Shown: in pieces, positions 8,349 through 16,644 of the stretch
Numbering within the stretch: the stretch's first letter is position 1
How the letters are laid out: every line of letters starts with the position of its first letter
Origin: Bacteroidia bacterium
Lineage (GTDB): Bacteria > Bacteroidota > Bacteroidia > CAILMK01 > JBBDIG01
DNA: 64,000 nucleotides
Assembly (NCBI GenBank): GCA_040880525.1
Contig: JBBDIG010000037.1
Location: 50,727-114,726 of the forward strand
Reading direction: 5' to 3'
Notes under the pieces: generated by a model
The model's input: only the letters and a program-made list of their open reading frames with translations
What the model was told of the DNA's origin: nothing
Database searches by the model: none
Position numbers and translations under genes: made by a program

Positions 8349-9323
8349 CTACTTTTTTCTCTCTGTGGTGAAGATCACAAGGTTTTCCAGCGACTGGCGG
8401 TAGGTGCTGTCAGGAAATTGCCGCAGGAGCGCAAATGCCTCATCCTGATATTTCAGCATTTTTTCCTGGGCGTATTCAATGCCTCCTTTTGCTTTTACAA
8501 AATCTATCAGCTCTGATACCTTCTTTTCGTTGGTGTTGTGCCGTTTTACGATGGAGATGATCTTGTGCTTCTCGCTGCGTGTGCCTTGTTGCAGGGCATA
8601 GATCAGGGGCAGCGTCATTTTCTTTTCCTTAATATCAATGCCGGTCGGCTTGCCGATGTCGTCATTGCCGAAATCAAACAGATCGTCTTTTATCTGGAAA
8701 GCCAGTCCTATCTTCTCGCCAAAGGTCCTCATCACTTCTACTTCTTCCGTGGAAGAGCCGGTGGAGTAAGATCCGATGGCGCAGCAGGAAGCAATGAGGG
8801 AAGCCGTTTTCATCCGGATAATGTCAAAATAAATATGCTCCTGAATATCCAGTTTCCTGGCTTTTTCAATTTGCAGCAGTTCTCCTTCACTCATCAGCTT
8901 TACGGCTTCTGAGCAGATCTTCAGCATCTCAAAATCATTATTGGCGAGAGAAAGGAGCAAACCGCGCGATAGCAGGTAATCGCCCACCAGAACGGCAATT
9001 TTATTTTGCCACAGCGCATTGATGGAGAAAAACCCCCTCCGCTGCAAGGCACTGTCCACCACATCATCATGGATGAGGGTAGCGGTATGCAGCAATTCCA
9101 CGAGCGCTGCCCCGCGATAAGTTTCTTCTTTTACGCCACCGCAAACACCCGCGCTCAGAAATACGAACATGGGGCGGATCTGTTTACCCTTGTGCCGTAC
9201 AATATAGGTCATGATCTTGTCCAGCAATGAGACTTTGGTCTTCATTGATTCTCTGAACTTTTTCTCAAATACCTTTATGTTTTCAGCTATCGGATGCTTG
9301 ATTTGGTCGAGCGTAATGGACAT
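8349..9323 (-). CDS. Long-chain polyprenyl diphosphate synthase
   Basis: This is a 324-residue trans-prenyltransferase that condenses isopentenyl diphosphate onto an allylic primer. Both Mg-binding aspartate-rich motifs are present: LIHDDVVDSALQRRG and FQIKDDLFDF. Five residues before the first motif there is a small Ala (TATLIHDD) rather than an aromatic residue. In this family that is associated with long products, so the likely role is making the side chain of menaquinone (IspB/HepT-like). It converges on gap with 7 bases between the stops. An inverted repeat lies directly upstream of its start (9335-9371). Confidence 0.93.
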   Translation of the reverse strand: MSITLDQIKHPIAENIKVFEKKFRESMKTKVSLLDKIMTYIVRHKGKQIRPMFVFLSAGVCGGVKEETYRGAALVELLHTATLIHDDVVDSALQRRGFFSINALWQNKIAVLVGDYLLSRGLLLSLANNDFEMLKICSEAVKLMSEGELLQIEKARKLDIQEHIYFDIIRMKTASLIASCCAIGSYSTGSSTEEVEVMRTFGEKIGLAFQIKDDLFDFGNDDIGKPTGIDIKEKKMTLPLIYALQQGTRSEKHKIISIVKRHNTNEKKVSELIDFVKAKGGIEYAQEKMLKYQDEAFALLRQFPDSTYRQSLENLVIFTTERKK

Positions 9324-9334
9324 GTAGGAAGGGC

Positions 9335-9371
9335 CTCTGAAATTTGCGCTAAATTAGCCGATATTTCAGAG
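9335..9371. promoter_or_regulatory. Inverted repeat upstream of prenyl synthase gene
   Basis: CTCTGAAAT and ATTTCAGAG form a perfect 9-bp inverted repeat separated by 19 bases, beginning 12 bases before the prenyl synthase start. On that gene's strand a TAATTTAG element (one mismatch to TAnnTTTG) lies inside the spacer, so the repeat could be an operator around the promoter. It could also be an RNA hairpin in the leader. Confidence 0.35.
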
Positions 9372-9450
9372 CTACCAAGAGCAGCGGCTCTTTTTACTAC
9401 CCTGCTAAATATCCCCAACTTTTTTCTATAAATATGCTTTTAAACTGAAA

Positions 9451-10296
9451 ATGGAACAGATCAGAAATATTTCGATTTCTACGGACGATGCACATCCGCT
9501 CCTGGCGGATGTATTTTTTATGGATGACGGCAAACCCAAACCTATGGTCATTTTTTCGCATGGATTTAAGGGCTTTAAGGATTGGGGTACTTTTAATATG
9601 ATCGCTGAGCAATTCGCAAGAGAAGGATTCATTTTTATCAAATTCAATTTTTCCTGTAATGGTGTTTCCCTGGATAATCCTATCGAGTTTACTGATCTTG
9701 ATGCGTTCTCAAAGAATAACTTTTCCCGCGAACTTGATGACCTGGAGCAGGTTATTTCCTGGTCGCTGAGCAATGCATTGATCCCTGAGTCAGAGAGAGC
9801 AGAGGAGGAGATCTGTCTGCTGGGCCACAGCCGGGGCGGGGCGATCTCCATTATTAAAGCATCAGAAGATGAAAGGGTAAAGAAGCTGGTAACCTGGGCT
9901 GCTGTGGGCGATCTGGGTGAGAAATGGAACGCAGCCATGAGAAAGGAGTGGAAGGCAAAGGGCGTGATGCAGATTGAGAATTCCCGCACCGGACAGCAGA
10001 TGCCTTTGAAATACCAATTGATTGAGGACCTGGAGAATAATAAGGAGCGGCTGGATGTGATTGCTGCGGCTTCCCGGATTTCAGTGCCTTTTATGGCGGT
10101 TCATGGAACGGAGGATGAATCGGTACCTTTCGAACATGCCATTGCCATGAAGCGCGTAAATAAGCAGGTTAAACTCAATCTGATCCCAAGTGCCGGACAT
10201 ACATTTGGCAGCTACCATCCGTACCACGAAAAAAGGCTGCCTATTGATACCGCGTTGGTGGTCAAAGACGGCCTTCAATTTTTCCTGGAATCCTGA
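9451..10296 (+). CDS. Alpha/beta hydrolase
   Basis: This is a 281-residue cytoplasmic alpha/beta hydrolase with no signal peptide. The oxyanion region FSHGFKGFKDWGTF is followed by the nucleophile elbow GHSRGG (Ser at about 126). The acid is probably in VHGTEDESVPF (about residue 216), and the catalytic His is in SAGHTFG (about 250). The layout fits the dienelactone-hydrolase/prolyl-peptidase-like serine hydrolases. The substrate cannot be deduced. The gene stands alone, converging on the exbD genes with no gap between the stops. Confidence 0.85.
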   Translation: MEQIRNISISTDDAHPLLADVFFMDDGKPKPMVIFSHGFKGFKDWGTFNMIAEQFAREGFIFIKFNFSCNGVSLDNPIEFTDLDAFSKNNFSRELDDLEQVISWSLSNALIPESERAEEEICLLGHSRGGAISIIKASEDERVKKLVTWAAVGDLGEKWNAAMRKEWKAKGVMQIENSRTGQQMPLKYQLIEDLENNKERLDVIAAASRISVPFMAVHGTEDESVPFEHAIAMKRVNKQVKLNLIPSAGHTFGSYHPYHEKRLPIDTALVVKDGLQFFLES

Positions 10297-10764
10297 TTAC
10301 TCGTCTTCCCTTGCGACAACTGTGGAGTAGTTGATCTTGAGTTGCTGCACTTCTCTAAGTTCCTGTTTCACATCCGTTACGAGTCCCATTCTGGTGGTTT
10401 TGTCCACTTTAAGGGAGAAGGTCATAAAAGGGATCATTCGCTCATCCCGTTGCCTGCGCTCGCTCAATACAAATGACTGCACCTGGGAAACGGGGGCAAA
10501 GGCATCATTCAACTGAATTCGCGGGGCCGTACCGTACCGGTCGGTTTCCCTGGGAGGACCAATATAAATATAACTTACCAGCGACTTCTTTTCAAGTTTC
10601 TCAATTTCAGTGGCAGAGGGCAACTGCTGCTTTACCAGTAATTGTTTATCCCGTAATACGGTGGTTACCATAAAAAAGAAAAGGAGAATAAAGATAATAT
10701 CCGGCAGGGAAGCAGTGGAAATGGCCGGTAATGCTCTTTTGCTGTCTTTGTTGAATTTTCCCAT
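10297..10764 (-). CDS. exbD: ExbD/TolR biopolymer transport protein (second copy)
   Basis: This 155-residue ExbD/TolR protein has a short cytoplasmic N-terminus, one membrane segment (SLPDIIFILLFFFMVTTVL) whose Asp (residue 22) is the expected proton-carrying residue, and a periplasmic domain. It is the last gene of a four-gene operon (exbB, small membrane protein, exbD, exbD) on the minus strand, with gaps of 2 bases or less or overlaps. Two different ExbD proteins per ExbB are common in Bacteroidota Ton systems. The complex powers TonB-dependent outer-membrane transport using the proton gradient. Confidence 0.9.
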   Translation of the reverse strand: MGKFNKDSKRALPAISTASLPDIIFILLFFFMVTTVLRDKQLLVKQQLPSATEIEKLEKKSLVSYIYIGPPRETDRYGTAPRIQLNDAFAPVSQVQSFVLSERRQRDERMIPFMTFSLKVDKTTRMGLVTDVKQELREVQQLKINYSTVVAREDE

Positions 10765-10766
10765 GA

Positions 10767-11309
10767 CTACTGTTCTCCGATATTTTCAGGCTCAGCTTCT
10801 GATATCTTCATTGGAATAATTTCCTTGATCTCGCTCTGCTGTTGCCTGTTCAAATCATTAAAATTAGTCCCAAAACGCCTCAAAGCGGCTTCATCCCTCA
10901 GTTCATTGTAGGCCGCAGTCAGTTCATTCTGGATCTGGATATAAATATCATAGCTTGTTCCCCGGTCATTTTTCAACGACACGATGGCATCCTGCGGGCT
11001 TTCGGCAAGAGTGGGCTTATTATAGGGATTCATTACAAATTCTTTGGTGGTTTCCCTCAAGACATCTACCTGAAGCAGCTCTCCATCCACCAGCATTTGG
11101 TCTGCAGAGTTCACCAGAATAATAAGAACGTTCCTGTCATGTTCTTCGAGCGGAGGAGGCGGCTCCAGGGGTATGGGCGGCAATTTCCTCGCGATCCCTT
11201 TATCAGTATCAATAGTTGTTACCAAAAGGAAGAAAATGAGCAACAGAAATGCAATGTCAGCCATAGAAGCTGCATTAATTTCCGGGATTGTTCTTTTTGC
11301 TTTGGCCAT
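10767..11309 (-). CDS. exbD: ExbD/TolR biopolymer transport protein (first copy)
   Basis: This 180-residue ExbD homologue has one N-terminal membrane segment (AASMADIAFLLLIFFLLVTT) with the conserved Asp. A Pro-rich linker (LPPIPLEPPPPLEE) and a longer periplasmic domain follow. The periplasmic part carries an extra segment, about residues 100-165, with conserved-looking helices (NELTAAYNELRDEAALRRFG) compared with the second ExbD. It starts directly after the stop of the upstream small membrane protein and ends 2 bases before the second exbD, so the genes are surely co-transcribed and probably translationally coupled. Confidence 0.9.
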   Translation of the reverse strand: MAKAKRTIPEINAASMADIAFLLLIFFLLVTTIDTDKGIARKLPPIPLEPPPPLEEHDRNVLIILVNSADQMLVDGELLQVDVLRETTKEFVMNPYNKPTLAESPQDAIVSLKNDRGTSYDIYIQIQNELTAAYNELRDEAALRRFGTNFNDLNRQQQSEIKEIIPMKISEAEPENIGEQ

Positions 11310-11636
11310 TTATCTGAACATTGAAATGATCTCTGCGGCTACTATACCTATTATAGCAAGGCCTCCAAGAAAATAAGTTGCAATTAGTCCGCTACCGATC
11401 ATTTTTGATTTGAAAGGGGTAATGTCAAAAGCTTCATAACTTTTCAGGACTTCATTATCTGAGATAAGAAAGGCGAGTCCCATAATGATGATGAGGCCTG
11501 CCAGTCCGTACAATATATCCTGGTCTTTTCGGAAGTGCCTGAACATGTGTACAATCCCGGCACCCAGGGTGAGAAGAACGGCTACGATAATAAGAAAGTA
11601 GCCCACGTATAGTCCGATGTCTGCCAGATTATCCAT
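11310..11636 (-). CDS. Small membrane protein of the exb operon
   Basis: This 108-residue protein has three predicted membrane segments (about 8-30, 42-60 and 80-105) and no recognised enzymatic motif. It lies between exbB and the two exbD genes, overlapping exbB by 8 bases and abutting exbD. A protein of this size at this position recurs in Bacteroidota Ton operons as far as I recall, so it may be an accessory part of the ExbB/ExbD motor. That role is inferred from position only. Confidence 0.8.
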   Translation of the reverse strand: MDNLADIGLYVGYFLIIVAVLLTLGAGIVHMFRHFRKDQDILYGLAGLIIIMGLAFLISDNEVLKSYEAFDITPFKSKMIGSGLIATYFLGGLAIIGIVAAEIISMFR

Positions 11637-12471
11637 TGTCCTTAAATGTTTTTACAACGTTATATTTAATCAGCATGTCCACCAGCATAATGGAAGAATC
11701 TTCCATATCATTTACCATTGAATCAACTTTGGAAACAAGATAATTATAAAATACCTGGAGGATAATAGCAACGATAAGTCCCGCCACAGTTGTAAGAAGG
11801 GCTACTTTAATACCGGCAGCTACAAGTGAAGGTGAAATGTCACCGGCTGCTTCAATTGAATCAAACGCATCAATCATCCCGATAACGGTACCCATGAAAC
11901 CAAGCATAGGGGCAATGGCAATAAAAAGGGAAATCCAGACGAGCCCTTGCTCAAGCCTTCCCATTTCAACGGAGCCATAAGAGACGATGGATTTTTCTAC
12001 TATATCAATACCCTCAGGGCTGCGATCCAGTCCCTGATAGTATATTGACGCTATCGGTCCGCGCGTATCTCTTGCAACGCTTTTCGCCTTGTCAATACCT
12101 CCTGAACTCAGGGCAGTTTCTATGCGCTTCATGAATTTATCGCGATTCACGGTTTTCATGTTCAAAACAATAATCCGTTCGATCGCCACGGCCAGTCCGA
12201 TAATGAGGCAAAGAAGCACCGGCCACATCCAGGGACCACCTTGTATAAACTTTTCCTTAATAATTTTATGAGCACCCTCCGTTTCTTCTACCTCTTCAGG
12301 TTCTGCGATAGGCGCTTCCTCCACATCTGTTTGTCCCTGTTCATCCATTTCCACTATGCTGTCCGCTACCATAGTATCTGTAACTTCTGCACCTGTATCG
12401 TTTTGCGCAAAACCTGTGTTCGGCAAAATGCACAAGCTGAATACAGCCAATAGAAGAGTTAATTTTTTCAT
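11629..12471 (-). CDS. exbB: MotA/TolQ/ExbB proton channel protein
   Basis: This 280-residue ExbB-type channel is the first gene of its operon. It starts with a signal-like segment (residues 1-22, ending TGFAQ), followed by an unusual acidic stretch rich in Glu and Asp (about 23-65) that should lie in the periplasm. Three further membrane segments follow, with the MotA/TolQ/ExbB signature MLGFMGTVIGMIDAF in the middle one. It forms the oligomeric channel around the ExbD dimer and couples proton flow to TonB. An N-terminal extended ExbB is common in Bacteroidota. Confidence 0.93.
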   Translation of the reverse strand: MKKLTLLLAVFSLCILPNTGFAQNDTGAEVTDTMVADSIVEMDEQGQTDVEEAPIAEPEEVEETEGAHKIIKEKFIQGGPWMWPVLLCLIIGLAVAIERIIVLNMKTVNRDKFMKRIETALSSGGIDKAKSVARDTRGPIASIYYQGLDRSPEGIDIVEKSIVSYGSVEMGRLEQGLVWISLFIAIAPMLGFMGTVIGMIDAFDSIEAAGDISPSLVAAGIKVALLTTVAGLIVAIILQVFYNYLVSKVDSMVNDMEDSSIMLVDMLIKYNVVKTFKDNG

Positions 12472-12601
12472 AACTTGTTTTGAATTAGTTAAACCGTTTT
12501 TAAAGTTGATTATTTCTGATTTAAGACCTTTAATTTATAAATGGCTGGGATGCAACCATAACCGGGGTAAAAGAAAATTAGCTGCTTTATCAGCATTATG
12601 G

Positions 12602-12689
12602 CGGAGAGAGCGGGATTCGAACCCGCGATACCCTTTAGAGGTATACACACTTTCCAGGCGTGCGCCTTAAACCACTCGGCCATCTCTCC
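12602..12689 (-). tRNA. tRNA-Ser (GGA)
   Basis: The minus strand folds as a class II tRNA of 88 bases: acceptor GGAGAGA/TCTCTCC, a D arm with GGCCGAGTGGTTTAAGGC, anticodon stem CACGC/GTGTG with loop CTGGAAA (anticodon GGA), a long variable arm and a T arm CGCGGGTTCGAATCCCG. The long variable arm and the G discriminator fit serine. CCA is not encoded. Confidence 0.95.
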
Positions 12690-12956
12690 GTAATTGCTTG
12701 TTGATCATTAAATTCTCTGCCTTGAAAGTTCTAATTACGTCTTTCGACCTCCTTTGTTCAGATAAGAACAGGTGGCCTGTTGTAACGCAAGCATACTTTC
12801 TTTCAGACATCGCGGCAAAAGTCATATAAATATGCTGGTATTGCCATTTTTTCTTCTAAAATTTTTAGCCTTTTTTCGGCTGCGCAAGTTACACATTTTT
12901 ACATACCAGCCTAAAGGTTCATATATTAAATAGCCCTCTGCAAACCTTTGCCTGGC

Positions 12957-13736
12957 TTAATTCCCGCCATTCTTTATGCTAAAAAGTTTCATGGAATTCC
13001 GGCTGGTTTCGCTGGCAATTGTTTCTACCGGCATGTCTTTTATTTCCGCCAGCTTTCTGGCAATGTAAGGAATGTAGCTGCTCTCATTTCTTTTTCCCCT
13101 GAAAGGCACCGGTGCCAAATAAGGCGAATCGGTTTCGAGTACAAGAGATTGCAAGGGTACTTGCTCCAGCGTTTTGTCCAAACCACTGTTCTTAAACGTA
13201 ACAACGCCTCCAATCCCCAGATAGAAGCCGAGATCAATAACCTGTACAGCTTCTTCAGGACTTCCTGTAAAGCAATGGAAAACGCCCCTGAGCCGTCCAT
13301 CCTGCATTTCCTGCATAATGCGAAGGTTATCGTCAAAGCTGTCGCGGGTGTGCAGCACGATGGGTAAGTCCAGTTCGAGGGCAAGGCTTACCTGATAGCG
13401 CAACGCCTCCTGTTGTGCTGCCTTAAATGACGTATCCCAGTAATAATCCAGTCCTGCCTCGCCCACCGCATAATATTTTCCTTTCCTCAGTTCATTTTCA
13501 ATCGTCTGCATTTGTTGCTTCCAGTCTTCCTTTACAGAGCATGGATGAAGTCCCATCATGGGAAAGCATTGTTCCGGAAATTGTGCAGCCAGTGCCTTTA
13601 GCGGAGAAATGGTGCTGGCGTCAATATTGGGTAAAAAGCATTTCAAAACACCTTCTGCCTTTGCCCGATCCATCGTTTCCTTAATGTCCTCTTCAAACTG
13701 CTCAAGAAAAAGGTGGGTATGCGTATCAATATACAT
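12957..13736 (-). CDS. tatD: TatD family metal-dependent hydrolase
   Basis: This is a 259-residue TIM-barrel TatD-type nuclease. The metal ligands are visible in order: HTH in MYIDTHTHLFL, Glu in VGEAGLDYYWD, His in VLHTRDSFDD, His in FHCFTGSPEE, and Asp in ETDSPYLAP. The family acts as 3'-5' exonuclease or D-aminoacyl hydrolase and is involved in DNA repair and quality control; the precise substrate here is not readable. The length is normal. A well-formed Bacteroidota promoter lies just upstream at 13754-13783. Confidence 0.93.
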   Translation of the reverse strand: MYIDTHTHLFLEQFEEDIKETMDRAKAEGVLKCFLPNIDASTISPLKALAAQFPEQCFPMMGLHPCSVKEDWKQQMQTIENELRKGKYYAVGEAGLDYYWDTSFKAAQQEALRYQVSLALELDLPIVLHTRDSFDDNLRIMQEMQDGRLRGVFHCFTGSPEEAVQVIDLGFYLGIGGVVTFKNSGLDKTLEQVPLQSLVLETDSPYLAPVPFRGKRNESSYIPYIARKLAEIKDMPVETIASETSRNSMKLFSIKNGGN

Positions 13737-13753
13737 TTTCTGAATTTAGCAGC

Positions 13754-13783
13754 CAAAATTATAAAAGGAACAACCACCGCCAA
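13754..13783 (-). promoter_or_regulatory. Bacteroidota-type promoter of tatD
   Basis: On the minus strand a TTG (-33 element, 13783-13781), a 19-base spacer and TAATTTTG (-7 element, 13761-13754) match the Bacteroidota primary sigma consensus TTG-N19-TAnnTTTG. The start codon follows 17 bases later, giving a very short leader. Confidence 0.6.
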
Positions 13784-13934
13784 TTATCGCTGTTGCTTAG
13801 TCAAAATATTAAAATGTTGTTAAATGAATCTTAATTAAACATGAAAGTTTGGCATAAGATGTCCGGTGTTATTACCAGGCTCATTTATTTTTCATTGACC
13901 TATCGCGTGCAATTTTTCCCCGAATCCAATTTAT

Positions 13935-16463
13935 ATGTATAAATTTTTGTGGCTTTGGAAAATGGCCTGGCGCGACAGCCAGAAGAATCGCGGCCGCTTG
14001 TTGCTGTTTATTTCTTCTATTGTGTTGGGGATAGCTGCTTTAGTGGCTATCAACTCCTTCAGCCAAAACCTTCAATCCGATATTGACTTACAAGCAAAAG
14101 AACTCCTGGGTGCAGATTTCGAGGTGCATACCAACCGGGCCCTTTCTGACTCTATCTTCAGGCAAATTGATTCCATCCCCGGAGAGCGCGCAAGAGAATA
14201 CAGTTTTCCTTCAATGGTGCTTTTCCCAAAAGGGGGCAGTTCACGGCTGGTACAGGTAAGGGCGCTGGAAGGGAATTTTCCCTTTTATGGTGCGCTGGAA
14301 ACTGCACCACCTTCAGCCGGGATGTCCTTCAGGAATAAAAGGGGGGCACTCGTGGATGAGACCCTGATGCTGCAATTCGATGCCAAAATTGGCGATACGG
14401 TGCAGGTTGGGGAATCATACTTTATTATAGAGGGCGCTTTGCTTCAGGTGCCGGGGCAGACCGGGTTCAGTTTGGCTGTGGCGCCTTCAGTCTACATTCC
14501 TATGCAGTACCTGCAAAAAACCGGATTGGTGCAGGTGGGCAGCCGCATCCGCTATGAATATTACTATAAGCTGCCGGAACAGGTAGATGCAGAAAAACTG
14601 AAGGAACAGATGCAGGAAGCATTGAAAGATACCGATCTGGATTTTGTAACGGTAGAAGACCGCAAGCGATCCATCAGCCGCACATTTGAAAACCTGAGCC
14701 GGTTCCTCAACCTGGTGGCCTTTATTGCACTGCTGCTGGGCTGCGTGGGCGTGGCAAGTGCGGTCCATGTATACATAAAAGAGAAGATTGAAACCGTAGC
14801 TATAATTCGCTGCCTGGGCGCAAGCGGTACGATGGCTTTTCTCATTTTCCTGCTTCAAATCATCATCATGGGATTTATGGGGTCGGTGGCAGGTGCTGTG
14901 CTTGGCAGCCTTATGCAGACTGTGCTGCCCCAGGTGCTTCAGGATTTTGTGCCGATAGAGATCAGCCTCAGCATCTCGTGGAGCGCTATTTTTAGCGGAG
15001 TGGCCACGGGCGTTGGGATTTCGGTACTTTTTGCGCTACTGCCTTTGCTGCGCATCCGCAGGATTTCTCCGCTGCACACTTTGCGCTCCTCGGTTGAATC
15101 TCCTAAAAGCGACCGCGATCCCTGGCGATGGCTGGGTTACCTGCTGGTGGCACTTTTTGTTGCCGGGTTTGCCTGGAGCCAGGCTCAGAACTGGATGGAG
15201 GCCCTTGTCTTTTCCGGCTCTCTTGCCCTTGTTTTTTTATTGCTTGCCGGAACAGGAATGCTCATCATGTGGATCACACGCAGATTTTTTCCAGTGGGAT
15301 GGAGCTATGTCGCAAGGCAGGGACTCGCAAACCTGTATCGCCCCAATAACCAGACGTTAATGCTGACCGTGACTATCGGAATGGGTACGATGCTCCTTTC
15401 TACGCTGTTCTTTACGCAAAACCTGTTGCTTGACCAGGTGAAAATGTCCACCAGTGGCGCACAGCCCAACATGGTGCTTTTCGATATTCAGCCCCACCAG
15501 GCCGAATCCGTGAAAAAGCTGGTGGAGGCGTATGACTTGCCGGTGCTGCAACAGGTTCCCATTGTCACTATGCGCCTCGTAGAACTTAAAGGAAAAGACA
15601 AGCAGGAATATGCCAGCGACACCACCTCCGATATTTCAAGCGGAGTATTTGACCGGGAGTATCGCGTTACCTATCGCGACCATCTCACCGATTCGGAAGA
15701 ACTGGTGGCAGGGGAATGGCCGGCAGAAAAAGATGCACAGAACAGGATACCGATTTCCTTAGAAGAAGGATTTGCAGAACGGATGCATTCAGGTATCGGA
15801 GATGAGTTGCTTTTCAATGTGCAGGGAACATTGATGCACACCTACATCAGCGGTTTGCGCGAAATTGAGTGGAATCGTATTCAGACCAACTTCGTGGTTA
15901 TTTTCCCGGAAGGAGTGCTGGAAGATGCTCCCCGGTTTGAGGTCATTATGACCCGCACTCCCACTGACAGCGTTGCGGCCGTTTTTCAAAGCGCTATGGT
16001 AAATGAATTTCCTACGATCTCAGTCATTGATATTACCCTTATAAAGGAAACGCTGGATGATATTCTGGGTAAGATCTCATTTGTGATCCGGTTCATGGCA
16101 ATGTTCAGCATTTTTACCGGAATCCTGGTGCTCATCAGCTCTATCATTATCAGCAAGTTCCAGCGCATCCGCGAGAGCGTATTGCTGCGAACCCTGGGGG
16201 CCAGTCGCAGGCAAATCCTGCTCATTAATGCCATGGAATATTTTCTCCTGAGCAGTATTGCCTGTATTACAGGAATATTACTGTCATTGCTTGCGACATG
16301 GGCGCTTGCGGTTTTTAGCTTTGAAATGGCGTTTATTCCAGACCTGCTTCCCGCACTTTTCATCTATTTCATTATTACCGCCATCACCGTAGCACTGGGC
16401 CTCCTGAACAGCCGGAACGTTCTCAATAAGCCTCCGCTGGAAGTCCTTCGAACTGAAGTATGA
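13935..16463 (+). CDS. Large FtsX-family ABC transporter permease (YbbP-like)
   Basis: This is an 842-residue inner-membrane permease with two FtsX-like halves. An N-terminal membrane anchor is followed by a periplasmic MacB-like core and a first FtsX block (about 255-375, with the motif ETVAIIRCLGAS). A central membrane pair comes next, then a second periplasmic domain and a second FtsX block (about 710-835, with RESVLLRTLGASRRQ). This is the YbbP/LolC-like arrangement of exporters that handle lipoproteins, lipids or peptides. The ATPase (YbbA-like) is not adjacent, which is unusual, because these genes usually travel with it. Confidence 0.88.
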   Translation: MYKFLWLWKMAWRDSQKNRGRLLLFISSIVLGIAALVAINSFSQNLQSDIDLQAKELLGADFEVHTNRALSDSIFRQIDSIPGERAREYSFPSMVLFPKGGSSRLVQVRALEGNFPFYGALETAPPSAGMSFRNKRGALVDETLMLQFDAKIGDTVQVGESYFIIEGALLQVPGQTGFSLAVAPSVYIPMQYLQKTGLVQVGSRIRYEYYYKLPEQVDAEKLKEQMQEALKDTDLDFVTVEDRKRSISRTFENLSRFLNLVAFIALLLGCVGVASAVHVYIKEKIETVAIIRCLGASGTMAFLIFLLQIIIMGFMGSVAGAVLGSLMQTVLPQVLQDFVPIEISLSISWSAIFSGVATGVGISVLFALLPLLRIRRISPLHTLRSSVESPKSDRDPWRWLGYLLVALFVAGFAWSQAQNWMEALVFSGSLALVFLLLAGTGMLIMWITRRFFPVGWSYVARQGLANLYRPNNQTLMLTVTIGMGTMLLSTLFFTQNLLLDQVKMSTSGAQPNMVLFDIQPHQAESVKKLVEAYDLPVLQQVPIVTMRLVELKGKDKQEYASDTTSDISSGVFDREYRVTYRDHLTDSEELVAGEWPAEKDAQNRIPISLEEGFAERMHSGIGDELLFNVQGTLMHTYISGLREIEWNRIQTNFVVIFPEGVLEDAPRFEVIMTRTPTDSVAAVFQSAMVNEFPTISVIDITLIKETLDDILGKISFVIRFMAMFSIFTGILVLISSIIISKFQRIRESVLLRTLGASRRQILLINAMEYFLLSSIACITGILLSLLATWALAVFSFEMAFIPDLLPALFIYFIITAITVALGLLNSRNVLNKPPLEVLRTEV

Positions 16464-16644
16464 AGGCCAAAGATGAATGCCACTTTAGGCCATTCAGTTT
16501 CACAAAGAATATTTTATGGGGTTTCTTGCCTTTAGCTCTTGAGTTTACGCAGTTATTTCTGGCTATTTCCCGAAAAAACTATTTGTAATTTTATTTTACA
16601 TTTTAAATTTGAAGAAAAATTTTATGTATTTAAAAACACAACCC

